Shown in pieces: positions 35,704 through 46,600 of a stretch of 64,000 nt of DNA. The notes beneath the pieces were generated by a model, which saw only the letters and a list, made by a program, of their open reading frames with translations, did no database searches and was not told where the DNA came from. How positions within the stretch are numbered: position 1 is the stretch's first letter; every line of letters begins with the position of its first letter. Position numbers and translations under genes: made by a program. The stretch is from assembly GCA_000621405.1 (NCBI GenBank), contig JHYK01000014.1, forward strand, positions 25,204-89,203, written 5' to 3'. The stretch is from Lachnospiraceae bacterium AC3007. Lineage in GTDB: Bacteria; Bacillota; Clostridia; Lachnospirales; Lachnospiraceae.

Positions 35704-38700
35704 ATGGATTTTCAGGCTGCAGTTGATGCTATGTCGGCAATGACCTGTTTGGTTTCTGTGGAGAGGAAGCCTGACGGAGGATACGGAAAGATACGAATCG
35801 TCACAGGGAATAAGGCTTACATAGATTCGATCGAGCACCCGGCTCCGGGGACCGAGATGCTCACCGATAAATTTGTTCCCAACAGCGAATATACGGATTA
35901 TCTTACCAGAGATCTTAACTTCGAGGATTTCTGCTACCGTAGTGCGGTGGAGAAAAAGTGCCTTCATTCATATGCACATCCCGATCGTATGGATGTGTGG
36001 TTCAACATGACATTCCTTCCGGTCTTTGAGGACACGGAGGATCTAAGCTACTGCCTCTACATCATGCAGATCGATTTAGTGGCAAACTCCGAGAACATGA
36101 CGAATATGTCTTCGGATATCTCGGCAGCTGTCCTGGATACCTGTATCAGACTTCGCGGCACCAATGATTTTAACGCCGCCATGAAGGATGTGATAGCGGG
36201 CATACGCAAGCTCTGTGATGCGGAATTCTGCTGCGTCCTCATAATGGACGAATTCGAAAGATCCTGCAGCGTACTTTGCGAGTCAATCCGGGAAGGTTCA
36301 CATCTTGCTTCCATGGAAAAATATATAAATGATGATTTTTACGATATCGCCGAGTCATGGGCCGGTACCATAGCCGGGAGCAACTGTCTCATAGCAAAAA
36401 ACGCGCATGATATGGAGATAGTAAAAGAGCGTAATCCCGTCTGGTACGAGTCTCTTACGTCGGCAGGCACGAAAAACATCGTGCTCTTTCCCTTGAAATC
36501 ACGCAACCAGCTGCTCGGCTATATGTGGGCTCTTAATTTCGATCCCAAGCGTTCCGTAAAGATAAAAGAAGCGCTGGAGATCACTACCTTTATCGTAGGC
36601 TCCGAACTGGGCAATCATCTGCTCCTTGACAGGCTCACGCTCATAGGCACGAAGGACATGCTCACAGGGGTCCTGAACCGAAATGAGATGAACAACGTCG
36701 TTGACAATCTGAGTCACGGATCAAAGAACGATGTCAGCGTGGGAGTAATATTTGCGGATCTGAACGGACTTAAGACCGTCAATGACGAGGAAGGGCATAA
36801 TGCGGGAGATCTGCTGCTGAAGAATGCGGCTTCGGCGCTCCGCGAGGTCTTTTCCGAGAGCGAGATATTCCGCGCCGGTGGAGACGAATTTTCCGTGATC
36901 GTGACCGATGTCACGGAGAAAGATCTTGAAGAGCGGATCGAAAAGGTCAGGGAAGTGAGCAAAAAATACGGCAATGTATCCTTCGCCATAGGCGGATGCG
37001 TGGAGTCAAACAGCACCAATGTCCGCATGGCCCTAAGGCGGGCTGATGAGAGGATGTACGCTGACAAGGAGCGTTACTATAAGGAGAATCCCGAACTGGC
37101 TGTAGAGGTGCGCCGCAGCAGGGCGCCGGCGAAGCAGTCCGAGGAGCGGATACGCGAGACAAATAAGTTCCGTGAGCTTAATTATGATTCTCTGACCGGA
37201 CTTCCCAGCATGGCTTATTTCTTCAGACTGGCCGATGCCAGCAGAAGAAGGATGTACGAGGAAGGGATCGATGCCGTTCTTTTGTTTGTCAATATGAGCG
37301 GTCTGAAATATTACAACAAGAGGTACGGTTTTTCCGAGGGAGATGCTCTTATCAAGGAGCTTTCAAGAGTGCTGTCTGCACAGTTCGGTGAGGAAAACTG
37401 CAGCCGTTTCGGTCAGGATCACTTCGGTGTCTTCACAGAGGCTAAGGATATCGAGAAGAAGATAAAGAAGATATTCAGAGAGATGAAGACTGCCAACTCG
37501 GGAAGGACGCTTCCTGTAAGGGTAGGTATATATCCTGATTCGATGGGTGTCGTGGATACATCGCTCGCCTGCGACAGAGCCCAGTTTGCATGCGAATCTG
37601 CAAGGGATGACAATATCTCTTATTTCCGGTACTTCGATAAGTCCATGCTGGATCTTGAGCTCAACCGTCAGTATGTCGTGGAAAATCTTGACCGCGCCAT
37701 CGATGAAAACTGGATCACGGCATTCTATCAGCCGATCATAAGGGCCACGAGCAGGAAGGTCTGTGACGAGGAGGCTCTTGCCAGATGGATCGATCCTGAA
37801 AAGGGAATGATGTCCCCGGCTGATTTTATTCCCATCCTCGAGGACACCAGACTCATATACAAGGTGGATCTGCACATAGTGGATATCATCCTTGAGAGGA
37901 TAAAGAATCAGATGGCATCGGATCATTCCGGGATCCAGTGCGTTCCGATCTCGGTAAATCTGTCCAGGACGGATTTTGAGTGCTGCGATATCGTTGAAGA
38001 GATCTGCAACCGGGTTGATGCAGCGGGCGTGCCCAGAGGGCTTCTGACGATAGAGATAACCGAGAGCGTGATAGGTGAGAATTTTGATTTCATGAAAGAG
38101 CAGATACGCCGCTTCCAGGAACTGGGCTTCAGGGTCTGGATGGATGATTTCGGAAGCGGGTATTCATCGCTCGATCTGCTTCAGGAGATGCAGTTTGATC
38201 TGATCAAATTTGACATGCGTTTCATGAGACAGTTTGAAAAGAGTCCGAGATCAAGGATCATTCTGACCGAGCTCATGAGGATGGCCGTAAGCCTTAATAT
38301 AGACACTGTCTGCGAGGGTGTTGAGACTGAGGAGCAGGTGGAGTTTTTAAGCGGTATCGGATGCACAAGGATGCAGGGGTATTATTTCTGCAAGCCGATA
38401 TCGGCGGAAGAGCTGCACAGGCGCATGGTATCGGGAATGGAGATAGGCTTTGAAGACAGAAAAGAGGCGGATTACCACAGACTGATAAGCTCCGTGAGCC
38501 TGTACAGCCTCGATGCTGTCACAAGCGAAGACAGTGAATCCATCAGGCATTATTTTGATACTTTCCCCATGGTCCTTTTCGAGTATAACGGGAAGGGGCT
38601 TCGCCTTATCAGATGCAATAAAGCTTACAGGGAATTTGAAAAGCGATACAGCATAGTCGTGGATTCTTACGTATCCTATGTGCAGCAGTGCGAGGCTGTA

Positions 38701-39642
38701 GGACAGAGGGTTTTTGCCACCGAGGAGACGGATGACGGCGAGACTGTGAATTCGATGATCAGAAAGATCGCGGATAATCCTCTCAGCGGTGCAGGCGCTT
38801 ATATGGCAGCGGTGCTCAACATCACGGAAAAGAGCGAAGAGGCGCTCACATATACCGCGGTCGCAAGGGCTCTCTCCGTGGACTACATAGATCTCTATCA
38901 GGTGGATCTTAAAACGAATCATTTCACGCAGTATTCGGCTGACAGCGATAACTCCGGCATTACGGTCGAGAGGACCGGAGATGATTTCTTTGAGATAAGC
39001 CACAGGGATATACGACGGTATATCTACGAGGATGACCAGGATGCGATGATAGAATCCCTTACAAATGAGAACGTAAGGCGCGCACTTAACGATCACGGCG
39101 CATTCACTATTACCTACAGACTCATGACGGACGACGGAGCTCAGTATGTCAATATGAAAGCCGTACGCATGGGTGAAGATGACAATAATATCATCATAGC
39201 GGTCTATAACATCGATGCCCAGAAGAGGCAGGAGGAGACGCTGGAGCGCCTGCAGGAGGAGACCACGACGTACTCAAGGATATCGGTCCTTATGGGTTCT
39301 TTCATTGCGATCTACACGGTCGATCCCAAGAGCGGCAATTATATGGAGTACAGCTCATCCGGTGAATACGCTGAGATGGGCACGTCAAGGGCAGGCATTG
39401 ATTTCTTCGAGGATTCCAGAGCGGAGATCGTAAAAGGCATAGTGCCGGAGGATCTCGATCACTTCCTGGATCATTTCACAAGAGAAAAGGTGCTGGAGAC
39501 TACTTCAAAAGGCGCGGTCTTCAAGTTGAAATACAGGCTCATACTGGCCGGAGAGCCTGTGATGATAACCCTGAGAGCCGGTATCGTCAATGAAAAGGAC
39601 GGTCCTCAGCTTATCGTGGGAGTGCTGAGGTCAGATGGATAG
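35704..39642 (+). CDS. GGDEF-EAL cyclic-di-GMP protein with PAS/GAF-like domains
   Basis: 1312 residues, no membrane helix. An N-terminal PAS-like part and a GAF-like domain (about 140-310) are followed by a first GGDEF domain with an intact AGGDEF (about 390) but no clear RxxD inhibitory site. A second GGDEF-like domain reads FGQDHF (about 569), so it is degenerate. An EAL domain follows, with EEALARW (about 690), VNLSR, EITES, DDFGSGYSSL, EGVETEEQ and QGYYFCKP intact, so phosphodiesterase activity is likely. PAS-like domains fill residues about 930-1312. Both making and breaking cyclic-di-GMP are possible. It is preceded by aggggggt and stands alone. Confidence 0.9.
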   Translation: MDFQAAVDAMSAMTCLVSVERKPDGGYGKIRIVTGNKAYIDSIEHPAPGTEMLTDKFVPNSEYTDYLTRDLNFEDFCYRSAVEKKCLHSYAHPDRMDVWFNMTFLPVFEDTEDLSYCLYIMQIDLVANSENMTNMSSDISAAVLDTCIRLRGTNDFNAAMKDVIAGIRKLCDAEFCCVLIMDEFERSCSVLCESIREGSHLASMEKYINDDFYDIAESWAGTIAGSNCLIAKNAHDMEIVKERNPVWYESLTSAGTKNIVLFPLKSRNQLLGYMWALNFDPKRSVKIKEALEITTFIVGSELGNHLLLDRLTLIGTKDMLTGVLNRNEMNNVVDNLSHGSKNDVSVGVIFADLNGLKTVNDEEGHNAGDLLLKNAASALREVFSESEIFRAGGDEFSVIVTDVTEKDLEERIEKVREVSKKYGNVSFAIGGCVESNSTNVRMALRRADERMYADKERYYKENPELAVEVRRSRAPAKQSEERIRETNKFRELNYDSLTGLPSMAYFFRLADASRRRMYEEGIDAVLLFVNMSGLKYYNKRYGFSEGDALIKELSRVLSAQFGEENCSRFGQDHFGVFTEAKDIEKKIKKIFREMKTANSGRTLPVRVGIYPDSMGVVDTSLACDRAQFACESARDDNISYFRYFDKSMLDLELNRQYVVENLDRAIDENWITAFYQPIIRATSRKVCDEEALARWIDPEKGMMSPADFIPILEDTRLIYKVDLHIVDIILERIKNQMASDHSGIQCVPISVNLSRTDFECCDIVEEICNRVDAAGVPRGLLTIEITESVIGENFDFMKEQIRRFQELGFRVWMDDFGSGYSSLDLLQEMQFDLIKFDMRFMRQFEKSPRSRIILTELMRMAVSLNIDTVCEGVETEEQVEFLSGIGCTRMQGYYFCKPISAEELHRRMVSGMEIGFEDRKEADYHRLISSVSLYSLDAVTSEDSESIRHYFDTFPMVLFEYNGKGLRLIRCNKAYREFEKRYSIVVDSYVSYVQQCEAVGQRVFATEETDDGETVNSMIRKIADNPLSGAGAYMAAVLNITEKSEEALTYTAVARALSVDYIDLYQVDLKTNHFTQYSADSDNSGITVERTGDDFFEISHRDIRRYIYEDDQDAMIESLTNENVRRALNDHGAFTITYRLMTDDGAQYVNMKAVRMGEDDNNIIIAVYNIDAQKRQEETLERLQEETTTYSRISVLMGSFIAIYTVDPKSGNYMEYSSSGEYAEMGTSRAGIDFFEDSRAEIVKGIVPEDLDHFLDHFTREKVLETTSKGAVFKLKYRLILAGEPVMITLRAGIVNEKDGPQLIVGVLRSDG

Positions 39643-39655
39643 AAGGGAAGGCTGA

Positions 39656-39678
39656 GACAGAGGGACGGTTCTTTTGTC
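39656..39678 (+). repeat. REP-like repeat, copy 1
   Basis: gaca-gagggacggttcttt-tgtc: a GGGACGGTTCTTT core with complementary ends (gaca/tgtc). Similar units lie at 48232-48257 and, on the minus strand, 50732-50758, and a weaker one near 58690. Confidence 0.55.
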
Positions 39679-39691
39679 CTTTCGGCGGGAA

Positions 39692-40546
39692 ATGATGATC
39701 CGGGAGATAACAGACATAAATGCGCCGGAACTGGACGTTTTTGCCAGGACATCCGAGAAAGGATTATTAAGGTATAATGAGCCTGAAGCCGGGATCTTTC
39801 TTGCAGAAAGCGCCAACGTGATACTTCGCGCTCTGGAAGCCGGCTATGAACCGCTGTCCATGCTGGTGGAGAGCGGCCGCATGAAGACAGAGGCCGGATG
39901 TGTGTTTGACGCCATAGAGGAGCGCTGGGGCAGAGAAAAAAGAGACTCGATCCCTGTATATACGGCTCCCAGAGAGGTAGTATCCAATCTTACAGGCTAT
40001 AATCTCGTACGCGGTCTCTGGATGACACTAAGGAGAAAACCCGCTATCCCTCTTGAGGAATTTCTGAAAGATAAAGACCGTATCACTGTTTTATTCGATG
40101 TCGTTAATCCCACAAATGTCGGTGCCATAATCCGCTCGGCGGCTGCTCTTGGAATGGACGGCGCGCTGCTTACCTATCCCTCCGTGGATCCGCTGACCAG
40201 ACGAGCTGCAAGGGTCAGTATGGGGACGGTTTTCCAGATCCCATGGACCAAGGCTTCAAAGGAGGAGTCACAGGGAACCACTCTTATCAGCATCTTAAGA
40301 TCACATGGATATAAGACAGCAGCGATGGCGCTGACTTGCGACTCGACGGGTGTCGATGACGAAGAGATCCGTCGGAGCAAAAAACTTGCCGTATTTCTCG
40401 GGACAGAAGGGACGGGCCTTCCGGATGAAGTCATAGCTGCCTGCGATCACAGGATCATGATCCCGATGCATCACGGCGTGGATTCATTAAATGTCGCGGC
40501 CGCAAGCGCAGTGTGCTTCTGGGCGATCAGAGAGCCGTCTGCGTGA
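39692..40546 (+). CDS. TrmH/SpoU family RNA 2'-O-methyltransferase
   Basis: About 284 residues. The SPOUT knot region is clear: LFDVVNPTNVGAIIRSAAAL, AVFLGTEGTGLPDEV and MIPMHHGVDSLNVAAASAV, the three conserved motifs of TrmH-like enzymes that methylate ribose in tRNA or rRNA using SAM. The N-terminal part (AESANVILRALEAGYEPLSM) is the usual substrate-binding region. The frame opens at a TTG (39674) inside a repeat; the ATG at 39692 is a better start although its ribosome site is weak. Target nucleotide unknown. Confidence 0.88.
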   Translation: MMIREITDINAPELDVFARTSEKGLLRYNEPEAGIFLAESANVILRALEAGYEPLSMLVESGRMKTEAGCVFDAIEERWGREKRDSIPVYTAPREVVSNLTGYNLVRGLWMTLRRKPAIPLEEFLKDKDRITVLFDVVNPTNVGAIIRSAAALGMDGALLTYPSVDPLTRRAARVSMGTVFQIPWTKASKEESQGTTLISILRSHGYKTAAMALTCDSTGVDDEEIRRSKKLAVFLGTEGTGLPDEVIAACDHRIMIPMHHGVDSLNVAAASAVCFWAIREPSA

Positions 40547-40583
40547 CCGATTCCTGTCGATCAGAGAGCAGTCCCTGTGACCG
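40523..40583 (+). repeat. Imperfect duplication at the 3' end of the TrmH gene
   Basis: gcgatcagagagccgtctgc (from 40523) and tcgatcagagagcagtccct (from 40557) both run on into gtgaccg. The 27-base units are 34 bases apart. The first contains the stop codon of the methyltransferase gene; the second is non-coding. Confidence 0.6.
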
Positions 40584-40603
40584 TGTGTTCGAGTGAGCGG
40601 TAA

Positions 40604-40633
40604 CTGACACGCCCGCTCAGTATATCGTATAAT
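40604..40633 (+). promoter_or_regulatory. Promoter of the giant protein gene
   Basis: CTGACA (40604-40609) and TATAAT (40628-40633), spacer 18 bases. It lies about 47 bases before the start codon, which is preceded by ggaaagga. Confidence 0.55.
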
Positions 40634-40680
40634 AATACAGTCGCTGATCCTCAGTTTTTTCGGAAAGGAATGAGATCATT

Positions 40681-43600
40681 ATGGGAATATTTGGCAGCAA
40701 AAAAAAGACAAAACAGGAGCATGTTTTTGAGAATCCGGAAAAATACATAACACCGACCGGTGATGAGATCAAAAAGGCCATGATATCTCCGCAGGAGCAC
40801 GTCGAGGAAGTCAAGACCGAGACTGAGGAGTACTATGAACGCATACTGAGAAATTCACTTCAGAAAAATACAGCGCTGAAGCTTAAGAGCATAGACAGTT
40901 CGGAGAAGGAAGGCTGGACCACGGTGAGCACGAGAAGGAATCCCGTATTCCGTCAGAAGCTTCCCGCGGCCAGGGATACATATAAGGCGAGAAAAGCCGA
41001 GGATAAAGCCAAGAAGGATGCCAGGAGGACCTTCTGCTATGCCGATCTTAACACGGTGCGTGAGAAGGCGTCGCTGGAAACGTATTTCGGCGCGTGGAAA
41101 CAGGGAGATCCGGGTTACAGCGGTGAAGACGCGGCGGATGATCCTGCCCTTACCGAATATGTGCAGGGGATACTCTCCATGGAACTGAACAACGCTGTAT
41201 TCACGGACGACTATCTCTCCGATCACATGGCCGAGATGTTTGAGTATACCAGAAAACTCAGGCACTATTCCCTGATGAAGCAGAAATATCCCAATTTCTT
41301 TGCCCATTTAAGCGATGATAAAAAGGCACTTCTTGAGACGCGTGTCGCAGCATCGGGCGCAGTGGGTGGGATCTTAAAGGCTCACATGAAACTTCACGGA
41401 CTGGAGCTTGATCGGAGTAATAAGGGCTTCAAGGTCAGGATGGTTCAGCAGACCGCAAAAAACAACGCTCAAAGAGAAAGAGACAAGACAAAATACGAGC
41501 AGGATCTGAAGGCATTCCTTGATCGGAATGTCTATGAGGAAGAGGTGAATCTTGCAAGGACTTATACGGATCTTAAGTCTTTCAGATCGAAGAATGCTGC
41601 AGAAGAGCTTGGCGGCAGACTTGCCGGGTATAAGGAGGCACTCTCTGCCTGCGGCGAAGAGATAACTCTTGCATCAGGAGAGATGGAGAAGGCCTGGAAG
41701 GTGCGCGACGGACTCCTCGCTGACCAGAAGATCCTTTTACGCCACTATGATGAAGAACAGAACGAGGTAAAGAAATCCGAATACAGATTAAAGATCGTCC
41801 GAAACAACAGGAGGATAAGACTGGCCTCAAACCATGCAGATCATTACAGGGATTTCCTTGATTTTGTGACAGGTCAGGTGTCCAGCGTGAAGCGCGGCAC
41901 AGCGAGATTCCTTGAGGCTGAGAATCAGGAAGCGCTGCTCGATATCATCCGTCTCAAAGCCATGGGAGACTGTCTCGAGGAAGGCTTTGTCGCGAGTGAT
42001 AAGATGGAGGCTTCAAGAAGGGCAAAGGAACTCAGGAAAGATATCGAAGTTAAGAGCGATCCGAAGAATAAGGACTGGGAGGTCATAGATTACAAGGAGC
42101 AGAGCGCTGTAGAGGCTAATGAGCTTGAGCAGTTTGTAAGGAACAGCAGCTATCTCAGCATGCCCATGGATTCTTTCTATGCTCTTGTCAGGAATTACAA
42201 ACAGGTAAAGAAAAAAAGCGATAAGTTCACATCCCTTGTGAACAAAGCAGAAAAAAATCAAAGAGCCGGCAAGAAGGCCGCATCTTACTTTGCATCGATC
42301 GGTCATTTTGATAAGATCAGTGAAAATGACCGGTTTGGGGTCCTCTTTCTCGACCCGTTCAACGAAGAAGAAGCCAGGATAAATGTGTCCGGCAGGGAAA
42401 TGAACAGATACGAGGCATTCCTGCTCTACTGCGAATATACTCCCGGTGAAAGATCAGACGCGAAAACAGTGCAGGAAGTGACCGAGAAGGCGATAAAGCC
42501 GCTCCTTGATGAATTTCTTGCCATGACTCCCGAAAAAGTGGCAGGGATGAAGTGTCCTGAAGATCCGGATCTTGAGAGCAGAGAGTACTGGCACAACAGG
42601 TCCATCGTTTTTGCGCTCTATGATACACTTGTGAACCTGCAAAACCTGGACAGATGGAACATTCCTTTATCGGATGAGCAGCGCGCTCATCTTATAGCCC
42701 TTGGCAAGGTGGCCGAGACCGAGATCGGAGCTTATCAGACATTTGAGACGCAGATGAATGATCCGCTGAGTGACTTATTAAAAGATGACAGGCTTAAGGG
42801 GGACACCCTGAACAAACTTCACGACAACGTTTTCTTCCCGTACTACGACGACAGAGAGCCCGATGATCCCAAGGTCGCAAAAAGGATCGGAAGGTTCGGT
42901 GCCGATAATCCCGGTCTTAAAGTAGATATCGCAAAAAAGAAGGCAAAGCAGAAGACCGCCATCCCGGAAGCTATGGGATATTACATCTCCGGTCTATATG
43001 CACAGCAGAATTCGGCGATAAAAGGAGAAGGAAAAGCAGATGTAACAAAACTCTATGAGTCTAAACGCAGGGAAGCTCTGAAGAGTATGGAAGATGCCCG
43101 CAATGCGCCTGTCCGCGATGAATTAAAGAAGATAAGACAGTTTTTCCCGGAGGCAACGGAGGCAGAGGCCAGAGCCCGCATAAGTGAAGAAAAGCTGCAG
43201 GAGAAGATCAAAAAAAGCGTTACTGGAGATCTGGAGAGAATATGGAAACTTAATCTGGGAAGCACTTCCAGTGGCGCCGGGGACATACGCTCTTTTGCCA
43301 TCTTCTTAAGACCTGTCGAATATACGGCGAACGGACAGGTGGAGAAGAAGAGCAAAGACAATCATGCAGCGAATGAAAGGGACATAGCGGATTATGCATC
43401 CGGCAATCCGGCATACAGGAACAGGGTTCTCCGCCGCATCGGAAAAGAAGTCTGTGCAATGAAGATCACCGATGAAATGTTCACACTCGAATATATGCAG
43501 CAGCACCCTGAGGAGATATTCGAGATCATCGAGAAAGTCCACGGATTACAGAATATCGTGGAAGAATATGCTGATTTCTTTGTAAGTGACGCCTTTACCG

Positions 43601-46600
43601 AAGAAGAGAGGGATATACTGAGGCAGCGCATACTCGACAGCAAAGCTCTCAGCAATCTCTCTATGGTCTTCGGAGTATATAAGCAGTCATACCTTGGCGA
43701 CATGAGCATGAAGAATGTCAAAATGACCGACAAGGAGAAACTTGACTGGGGAAAAAGAAACAGGGATACGAACCTGAATCTTGCCCGTGTGATGGCAGAC
43801 GATGAGTCGGAACTCGGATTAAAAGGTGCCCTTGAGATCCACAAAAAGCGCGCCGCCCTCTATGCCGATAAGGACAAGGCAGACAGGATAAGACGTGCTT
43901 CGGTGCTCTGGGCAAAGACAAAATCAGAGCTAGCAAAGACACAAAAAGAAAACGAATTCATGAGCCTGGAGAAAAAACGTCTGCCTGAAGGGCCTAAAAA
44001 AGCGCGACTCATGGCAAAGAGGGAGCAGCTTGCCGCGGAATACGAAGAGAAGATCAAAGCGATCAAGGCAAAGCTTGCGCTTGCAGAGGAGATACAGAGC
44101 TACGTATACGAAGAAAAAGAGAGCTTAAGCCCTGAAGCGCAGAAACTCTTTGATGCTGAGGCGAAGGAGACCGTGATCCATGCCGAGTATGAAAAGAGTT
44201 ATGAAGAAAGAGTCGAGGAGATCAGGGCGGATCAGGCAAAGACCGAGGCAGCCAGAAAAGCGGCAGAAGGTGAGGAGCCTGTTGAAAAGAGGGCACAGGA
44301 TCTTTCGAAAGATGCGCTTTTTAATGCCATGGCTGAGCTTGAAGAAGAGGACGTATACGAGGATATGTCAGGCGGGCAGGAGATAAAGGAAGAGATACAT
44401 CAGGAGGACAGGATCCTTAAGGAGGCTCCCGAACAGCCGGAGGTCATTCAGAAGGCGCCGGTACAGGAGCAGGTTCAGGCTCCCGGACAGCAGCAGGTAC
44501 AGGGACCCGTGTATCACGCAGAATCCTCTCTTGCCGAAGGGACATCTTACGAAGTTCAGGATATACAGAACTGCTGGGCATGCTCCGGCGCCGCGCTCTT
44601 CAACAAGTTTGCGGAGCTTAAGGACGGGCATGTGGCAGCGCCGCTCAATCAGTTTGATATCAGAGGATATGAGCCGAAGCGCGAAGAGCTCAAGAGCCTT
44701 GATGAAGTCAATGCCATTTCTTCGGTACAGCTGGACAAGGAAGGGTACGATAATACCGCCGCCGAACTCTATAATTATATGGGTACCGGAAAGATGGGGT
44801 CAGGCAGCATATTTGAGGTGTCTGATTTCTTCTTAAAGAAGCGCAGGGACTTTGTACTGAACCAGATGGAGTTCCGGATGAACGGCGGGATGTCCGAGCA
44901 GGATATAGCAGCGTATAACGCCCAAAAGGGTCTCTTCATGAAGCAGGTCAATGATGTGCTGTCCACCGGCAACCTGGTAGCGCTCTATAAACCATCAGGC
45001 CAGCACTATCTGACTATCACGAAGATAGACGGGGATATGATCACGTATCTTGACTCAAATAAGCCGGTGGGGCAGATGGAGAGGACCGAGCATGTTGAGA
45101 TGGTATTCACAAGGAATGAAGAAGGCAGCAACATGTCGATCACCTGGTTTTCGGCGTTGAAGGATCCGGAAGAGATGAAGAAGGATCATCCCGGACTGCA
45201 GTATGATGAGCAGCAGGGCTACAGCCACACAGTCAAAGAGGAACTGTATGCCGGAGCGCTGAACCTCGCTCAGAAGGAAGGCATCTGCATCACTAAGAGT
45301 CAGTCGGATCCGGTGCTTGGACAGGATGCCGTGAAGATCCATACTTATATTCCCAAGCACCCCGCAGGGGTGCCGCTCCCCGCAGGGGTGCCGCTCCCCG
45401 TAGGCGAGCAGGAGATGCAGCAGCCTCTGCAGCAGGAGGGACAGCAGATACTTCAGCAGGAGATGCAGCAGCAGATGCCGCTCGGAGAGCAGGAAAAACA
45501 ACAGAATAATATTAAACTGATAATACGAAAGAAAAAGGAGCAGGATGGTCCTTCTCCCCGCTGGAACATAGAAAAGGATAAAGATAAGATAAAAGCGCAC
45601 ATTGACAGGCAGTCCGGTGTCATATATCAAAGAACAGATCTGATCGAGGGCAGGGAAAAGACAAGACCCCGGAGCTGGATCAAAACACACATCGACCATG
45701 ATACGACTAATGGCAGGAAATCAAGGGCTTTTACCGGCATTCTGTCTTATTTCAAAGGTGATGACGATGAGATGGCATGGGCGACCTATAATGGGCTTAC
45801 GGTACGGAACAAGGATGTCACTTCCGATCAGAAAAAGGCAAAGAGCAGAGCCATAGAGAGAATCTTCGAACTGTTCCTGGAATTTGACCTTAGCCGCCTT
45901 GACATCAAAGATCCGAATGAGATGCTCAGTGAGGATTTCTTTGATGCCAGACTTATGACCTATCTTGCTTTTGAGTTCCCGCCGGAGTATCTGAGAGATT
46001 ACGAGGCTCTGATGAGCGATCCAGAAGCAGACTGCGCGCTTGATGCCGAACAGGTGAAGGAAGTGAGGAGCAGATGGGATCTTCTTTTTAAAGCGGCCGC
46101 CTGGTTCAATACATATCCGGAATGCGCTGCCGCACCGGGTATGACTGAAAAAACACTGAAGGACCTTTTGACGAAGGATATGAATGAGCTCGCAGGACTT
46201 GGTATAAAAGACTACAGGAATTCAAAGATATACAACAGCCTCGCACTCATCGTAAGTGACAACAAGCAGGATTCGTTTTGTCCCGGAAAGGATATCAGCG
46301 AACTCTATGAGTATTACAGAAAACAGAACAAGCTCGGTGAAAACAACCTTACGGCATCGTCTCTTGAGGCGATACAAAGGAGAGCGCAGAAAGAGGGCGT
46401 ATTTCCAAAAGATGAGTTTGATCATAAGATGACCGAGCAGGAGAAGAAAGAAGACGAAGAGTACCGGGCCAGAAGGAATGCGGAGAAGAAAAAGAAACAG
46501 TTAGAGAACGATGGCTGGGACTTCCTTGATGACGCCGGTGAATCGCTGAAAGTGATGTCGAAATCTTCTTCGAAGTCAGCTTCAAAAGCAGTCAAAAAAA

